Assembly (NCBI GenBank): GCA_037043015.1 | Contig: CM073328.1 | Location: 2,281,409 to 2,345,408 of the forward strand | Length of the DNA: 64,000 bases | Direction of reading: 5' to 3' | Source: Bryum argenteum | Taxonomy: Eukaryota > Streptophyta > Bryopsida > Bryales > Bryaceae | In this document: piece by piece, positions 59,865 through 64,000 of the stretch | How the letters are laid out: the number at the start of each line of letters is the position of its first letter | How positions within the stretch are numbered: the first letter of the stretch is position 1 | Position numbers and translations under genes: made by a program | Notes under the pieces: model-generated | The model's input: the letters and a program-made list of their open reading frames with translations, nothing else | Told to the model about the DNA's origin: nothing | Database searches by the model: none

Positions 59865-60420
59865 TCAACCCGGGGTGGATGTAAAATCTCGGATTTTATC
59901 AAGCGTCCTCCGGCTCTTCCACTGTCCCGGAGTGCCTTCAACTTCGATGGAGGGGCACGGGGTGGACTTCTCTTCTTCATGAGGAACCACGGGTTCCTCC
60001 ACTGCACTGAGGCCCACGGGTTGGACCTCAACTTCCTCTTGAGGACCTCGGGCTCCTCCCGCCGCCCTTTGTTCGCCCGGATCTCCCACCTCGTTGACTT
60101 GGGCCTCCGGGTGAGGTATTACCTCTTCAACCTGTTCGGGGAGTACTGCCCCTTCTCCTGTGACATCGCCATCCGGGTGCTCATCCGGTTGTTGAGAGGG
60201 GTTCACCTCTCCTTCCAAGACATCATCACCCAGCGCTCGAGACGTACACCGGGAAGTACCCCGGTCATCATTGAGCCGCCGGTGATTATGTCGGGCGCCC
60301 GCGAGTTTTCCGGCCCTTTCTCCGGGTCGACCGGCGGCTCCGGTCATCAACCCGGTAGGAGAACCGGGCCATCCGGGCATCTCAGGGTATCAGCCGGGTA
60401 TCAACCCGGCTATCCAGTAA
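59865..60420 (-). CDS. acidic accessory ORF of Ty3/gypsy element 2
   Basis: A minus-strand frame of ~171 codons from 60380 between the integrase stop (60642) and the LTR. Gly/Pro-rich start, then acidic, Pro-rich sequence (EVQPVGLSAVEEPVVPHEE). No domain recognised. Its place and composition match the ORF at 29362-30560, so it may be an accessory protein of this retroelement group, or an antisense shadow of GC-rich DNA (a plus-strand frame overlaps it). Confidence 0.35.
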
Positions 60421-60641
60421 GCTCTAAAATCCCATAAGGTTAGCCGGAAGAATCTTAACACAAAATTACTACCTACGAACCGGTTTAAACAGGCCGGTTT
60501 TTATTCCTATTTGCTAAATCAGCTATTTTACTCCTAATTAATTGCTAAAAACAAAAATATTGGAGAACAGGGTTCGACATTACCCCTTTCTTAAATGTGA
60601 GCGTCCCCGCGAACACATTCGTCCTCTCAACATGATTGTCT

Positions 60642-63587
60642 TTAACTGGAATCATCAGCTGAGGCATCCTCCGGTTCGGAACCGGTGTCTGCCTCCGAAA
60701 TTGATTCGGGGTAGTACCTTTTCACTCGAGATCCGTTCGTTCGGGTTGGTAGGGGATTACCTTGCAAATTCTCCAACTGTAGTGACCCATTGGCGAAGAC
60801 CTCTGTGACCTTGTAAGGTCCGATCCACCGGGTGTGGAGTTTTCCGGGGAAGTCCATGAACCGGTGTCGACAAGAGGGGACCAGCGTCTCGGTTCGGATT
60901 CCATGATCCCGGGGAAGGCGTCGGTCATAGATTACCTTACGGTTCTCTTGCTCTACCCGGTTTTTCTCAATGGCCTCCTCCCTCAGCTCCTCCAAGTTGT
61001 CAATGGCCATCAGGCGGGGGGTGTCATCCTCTACTCTCTCCCCCATCCGGATTGCCATCACCCGGTGAGACTCGATGTTGAGCTCAATGCCGTGGATGCA
61101 TTCTTGTCCAAACACCATGAAGAACGGGGTCTTCCCAGTGGTGGTCTTCTCCGAGGTGTTGTAGGCATGTATGGCGGATGGCAGCTTGCGATCCCAATCC
61201 GTCTTGTGTGCCGACACCATTTTGCTGAGGATTTTGCCAACAATTCCGTTGGACCGCTCCAAAAGACCGTTAGCCTTCGGGTTATACGGAGTCGTCTTCC
61301 GGTGTTTGATGGCATACCTCTTGGTCAGATCCTCCACAATGTCGTTGATGAAGTGCTTTCCCCGGTCACTCACCAACTCCAGGGGGTACCCGAAACGCAT
61401 CATGATCTCCTCGAAAAGGAACCGGACTGCTACACGGGCGTCGTTTCCTCTTGTAGCCCGGGCCTCTACCCATTTGGTGGCATAATCCGTAGCCAGGATT
61501 ATGTACCTCTTCCGATCACTGCTGACCGGATTGACTGGACCGATGAAGTCGATCCCCCATTTGACAAAAGGGGCTAAGGGGATGATGGGGGTCAGTGGCC
61601 AGTGGTGCTTCGTCTGTGGGGCACCGGTTTGCTGGCACTGATCGCAACTCCGAACATACTTCTTCACTTCACGGATGATGTAGGGCCACCAATAACCAGC
61701 ACTTTTGATCCGGTTCACCGTGCTCATCGCTGCGAGGTGTCCTCCTGAATCGCCTGCGTGAAGTGCTTCCATCACCGGTTTACGTTCGTCAGGCTCCAAG
61801 CAGCGTCGGATGACATCATCAGGTCCCATCCGGAAGAGGATCCCAGATAGGAGGGTGTAGGGTGCCATTTTGTACTGGAACACGCTCTTCTGATCCCTCG
61901 ACATACCTTCCGGATACTCCCCCGTGTTTAGAAAATCCCTGATGTCCTGATAGTCCGATATGGGCGCCTGTTCAATGTGGAACACTCCTGTGGAGGGAAC
62001 CGGGTTCCCTTCTGAAAACTCGTCCGGAAAGAGGATCGGCACATCCTCAAAAGCTTTGTCTCCGCGCATCCTGGAGAGATAATCCGCATTGGAATTGGCT
62101 TTCCCGGATTTCACCTTCACCTCGTAATCGAATTCCTGGAGGAGTAGGATCCACCGGGCAATCCTCCCGGACAGGTCAGCCTTGTTAACAAGGTACTTCA
62201 GGGAGTCATGGTCCGTATGGAACACGACTTTGTAACCGAGGAGGTAATGCCGGAACTTCTTGCAGGAGTACACCACTGCTAACGCTTCCCTCTCTGTGGT
62301 GGTGTAATTGCGCTCCGCGAGCTCATCTCCCTGCTAGCGTAGTAAATCGGGTTCTCCCGCCCTTGGTCGTCCGCTTGCCACAAGATGGCCCCTAGGCACC
62401 ATCCGGACGCATCAATGGTCACATTAAACTCCTTCTTCCAATCCGGTGGGGAGAGGATTGGAGCACTGACCAACTGCTTCTTCAGGTCCTCGAACGCAGC
62501 CTGCCGTTCGGATGTCCACACGAACGGCTCGTTGTTCTTCAGCAACTCCGTCAGAGGGGACGCCCTCCTTGCATAGCTGTCGATAAATCTCCGGTAGTAC
62601 CCGACACAGCCAAGGAATCCTCGCACTTCCCGTACCGTCCGGGGTGGGGATAGGGTCAGGATTACCTTAACCTTATCTGTATCCACTTGCAACCCTTGCC
62701 GACTAACAACGTGTCCTAACAGCAACCCGGTTTCCATGCCAAAGAAGCATTTACCGGGATGCAGTTTGAGGTCCGTCTCTCTGCAGCGCTGGAAGGTTCG
62801 GCGAAGGTGGGAAAGGTGGCTCCTCCGTTCTCCAAACACGGCGAAGTCATCGATGAAGACTTCCGGGGAAATGTCGCAGAAGTCTTTAAAGATGTCAATC
62901 ATCAATCTTTGGAATGTACCCGGGGCGTTACAAAGTCCGAAGGGCATCCGGTTGAACGCGTAGGTTCCCCATTCCGTGGTGAAGGTGGTCTTCAGCTGAT
63001 CGCTAGCCCGGATTGACACTTGGTTGTAACCCGAGAATCCGTCGAGGAAGCTGTACAGTTCCCGACCAGCTACATGATCAAGGATGACATCGGTGAAGGG
63101 TAGGGGGTAGTAGTCCTTCTTGGTGGCCGCATTGACTTCCGGAAATCCCGCGCAGACACGGATCTTTACCTTCCCATCTGCTCCGGTTTTCTTCGGAACA
63201 ACCACTATCGGAGAAACCCATTCCGAGTTGTTGACCGGGTAGATGAATCCTACATCCAGCAACCGATCTATCTCTTCCTTCACCATCAGCGAGTACTTCG
63301 GTTCAAATGCGACGTTAAACGGACCGAACGGCTCCATCGATCAAATCGATTTCATGCTCCCCCAGGTGGGAAGGGATCCCCCTCAGGTCGCTCGGAGTCC
63401 AGGCGAACACATCGGAATATTCCGCCAGCAGTTGGCGGCATTCCTCCTTTTCCTCCGCGGTCAACGTCTTCCCCACGTAGAACTTCCGTCCTGCCCGGAC
63501 TTCCATCTCCTCGTAGTCCTTGGGTGAGACCACGTTCTTGACCCTCTCGTGTCCTTTCTCCTCTCGATCCGGGTCTAACGCCCCCAT
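60642..63587 (-). pseudogene. Ty3/gypsy element 2 pol (RT-RNase H-integrase), frameshifted
   Basis: Minus-strand order: the frame from 63587 ends with a pre-RT block (FAWTPSDLRGIPSHLGEHE); frame shift near 63330; reverse transcriptase 63337-62279 (VSPIVVVPKKTG, FSGYNQVSIRASDQLKTTF, FNRMPFGLCNAPGTFQRLM, VFIDDFAVFGE: FIDD in the YxDD box) into the RNase H start (TIDASGWCLGAILWQ); frame shift near 62330; then RNase H (TDHDSLKYLVNKADLSGR) and integrase 62276-60642 with HHCC (HAGDSGGHLA...CDQCQQTG), DD35E (GIDFIGP, VSDRGKHF, ANGLLERSN) and a C-terminal RWIGPYKVTEVFANGSLQL block. Two frameshifts, otherwise well preserved, so a fairly young insertion. Gag would lie beyond the right edge. Confidence 0.88.
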
Positions 63588-64000
63588 GACAAGTGACTAC
63601 CCCTCCCATTCGTGCGGGTTGGGTATCCGGGTTAGTCGATTTGTTGGCGTACCCACTTCTCTGTGAATGCGGTACATGATTCGCCCGAACGGTCCTCCAC
63701 ATCGGTCTTCCTTCCCGGAGTGGGTCCAAGCTGCGGGAGGGTGCTTCCTCCGGACTTGCTCGGGGAATTCAAGTCCTTCTCCACCAATTCGGTAAACTCC
63801 TCGACCGATAACACGCCCGGGATTCCGGTTCGACTCACCAATCCGAGGTGTAATCCTCGGTTATCTTGGTTTCTCCTTCGTGAGCGACGTGTCTCCAAGG
63901 AATCCGGACGGGGGTCTCCCAACCCGGAATTCCTTCTCTCCCCCGATCTACCACTACCTTGGCCGAGATAGAGCCATGGTCGTCCAAGCGAAGATTCGGA
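63588..64000 (-). other. upstream coding part of element 2 (gag/pro edge), truncated by window
   Basis: A minus-strand frame 63922-63632 (VLSVEEFTELVEKDL) and an overlapping frame suggest the Gag/protease junction region of element 2, with stops. Too short to assign a domain. Confidence 0.35.

Noticed and set aside
59802..60437. Plus-strand 211-codon ORF opposite the acidic ORF
   Set aside because: Opposite to element orientation and likely the antisense shadow, though neither strand is certain.
1..64000. tRNA or rRNA genes
   Set aside because: No cloverleaf with a convincing A/B box or conserved rRNA segment was recognised by eye; a tRNAscan/Rfam run would be decisive.

Overview
This is nuclear DNA from a plant-type (streptophyte) genome. 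The evidence is spliceosomal GT-AG introns of roughly 60-400 bp, a plant-type telobox ahead of a ribosome-biogenesis gene, a plant-style F-box/kelch gene, and several transposon classes typical of plants: a hAT with a DUF659-like core, Ty3/gypsy elements, a SWIM-type transposase and a MITE. I cannot name the species. A charophyte alga, bryophyte or lycophyte would all fit, and this placement is inference. LAYOUT. 0-9.7 kb is a normal gene island: an intronless choline-transporter-like (SLC44/CTL) gene (+), an F-box/kelch gene (-), and a nine-exon DEAD-box helicase of the DDX10/Dbp4/RH32 family (+) behind a telobox. 9.7-15.7 kb is AT-rich, with one unrecognised three-exon Lys/Glu-repeat gene (12.4-13.8 kb). 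15.7-20.8 kb is a repeat field: TGACG/CGTCA-rich repeats, a foldback inverted repeat, and the first loci of a GC-rich minisatellite. 20.5-31.97 kb holds a decayed hAT transposase, a decayed member of an unrecognised WCHI/CHH gene family, further loci of the GC-rich repeat, an AT-rich degenerate satellite, and a retroelement LTR plus acidic ORF into which a 234-bp MITE with 6-bp target duplications has inserted. 32-45 kb has a second WCHI/CHH copy (+), a broken coiled-coil/RING gene (-), two separated pieces of a SWIM-type transposase (-) flanking a decayed retroelement block, and a two-exon acidic gene (+). 46-54.3 kb is the most unusual part. A multi-exon gene joins a ParB-like domain to a circularly permuted (beta-class) DNA N4/N6 methyltransferase-like domain whose DPPY-type motif reads DVPE. 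Its likely 5' exon lies 3.4-3.9 kb upstream, across an intron packed with hairpin-bearing repeats. 54.4-64 kb has two nested Ty3/gypsy elements in opposite orientations, the second cutting the integrase of the first. HOW IT FITS TOGETHER. The GC-rich repeat flanks both ends of the hAT remnant and lies just upstream of both WCHI/CHH genes. The simplest reading is that it is a subterminal binding-site array of a transposon system, with WCHI/CHH as a possible accessory protein. The ParB-methyltransferase gene looks like a prokaryote/phage-type domain fusion that has gained introns in a plant genome. It has about ten exons that join in frame except for one base missing at a C7 run. Exon joins below were made by reading splice sites and phases by eye; no alignment or expression data were available.
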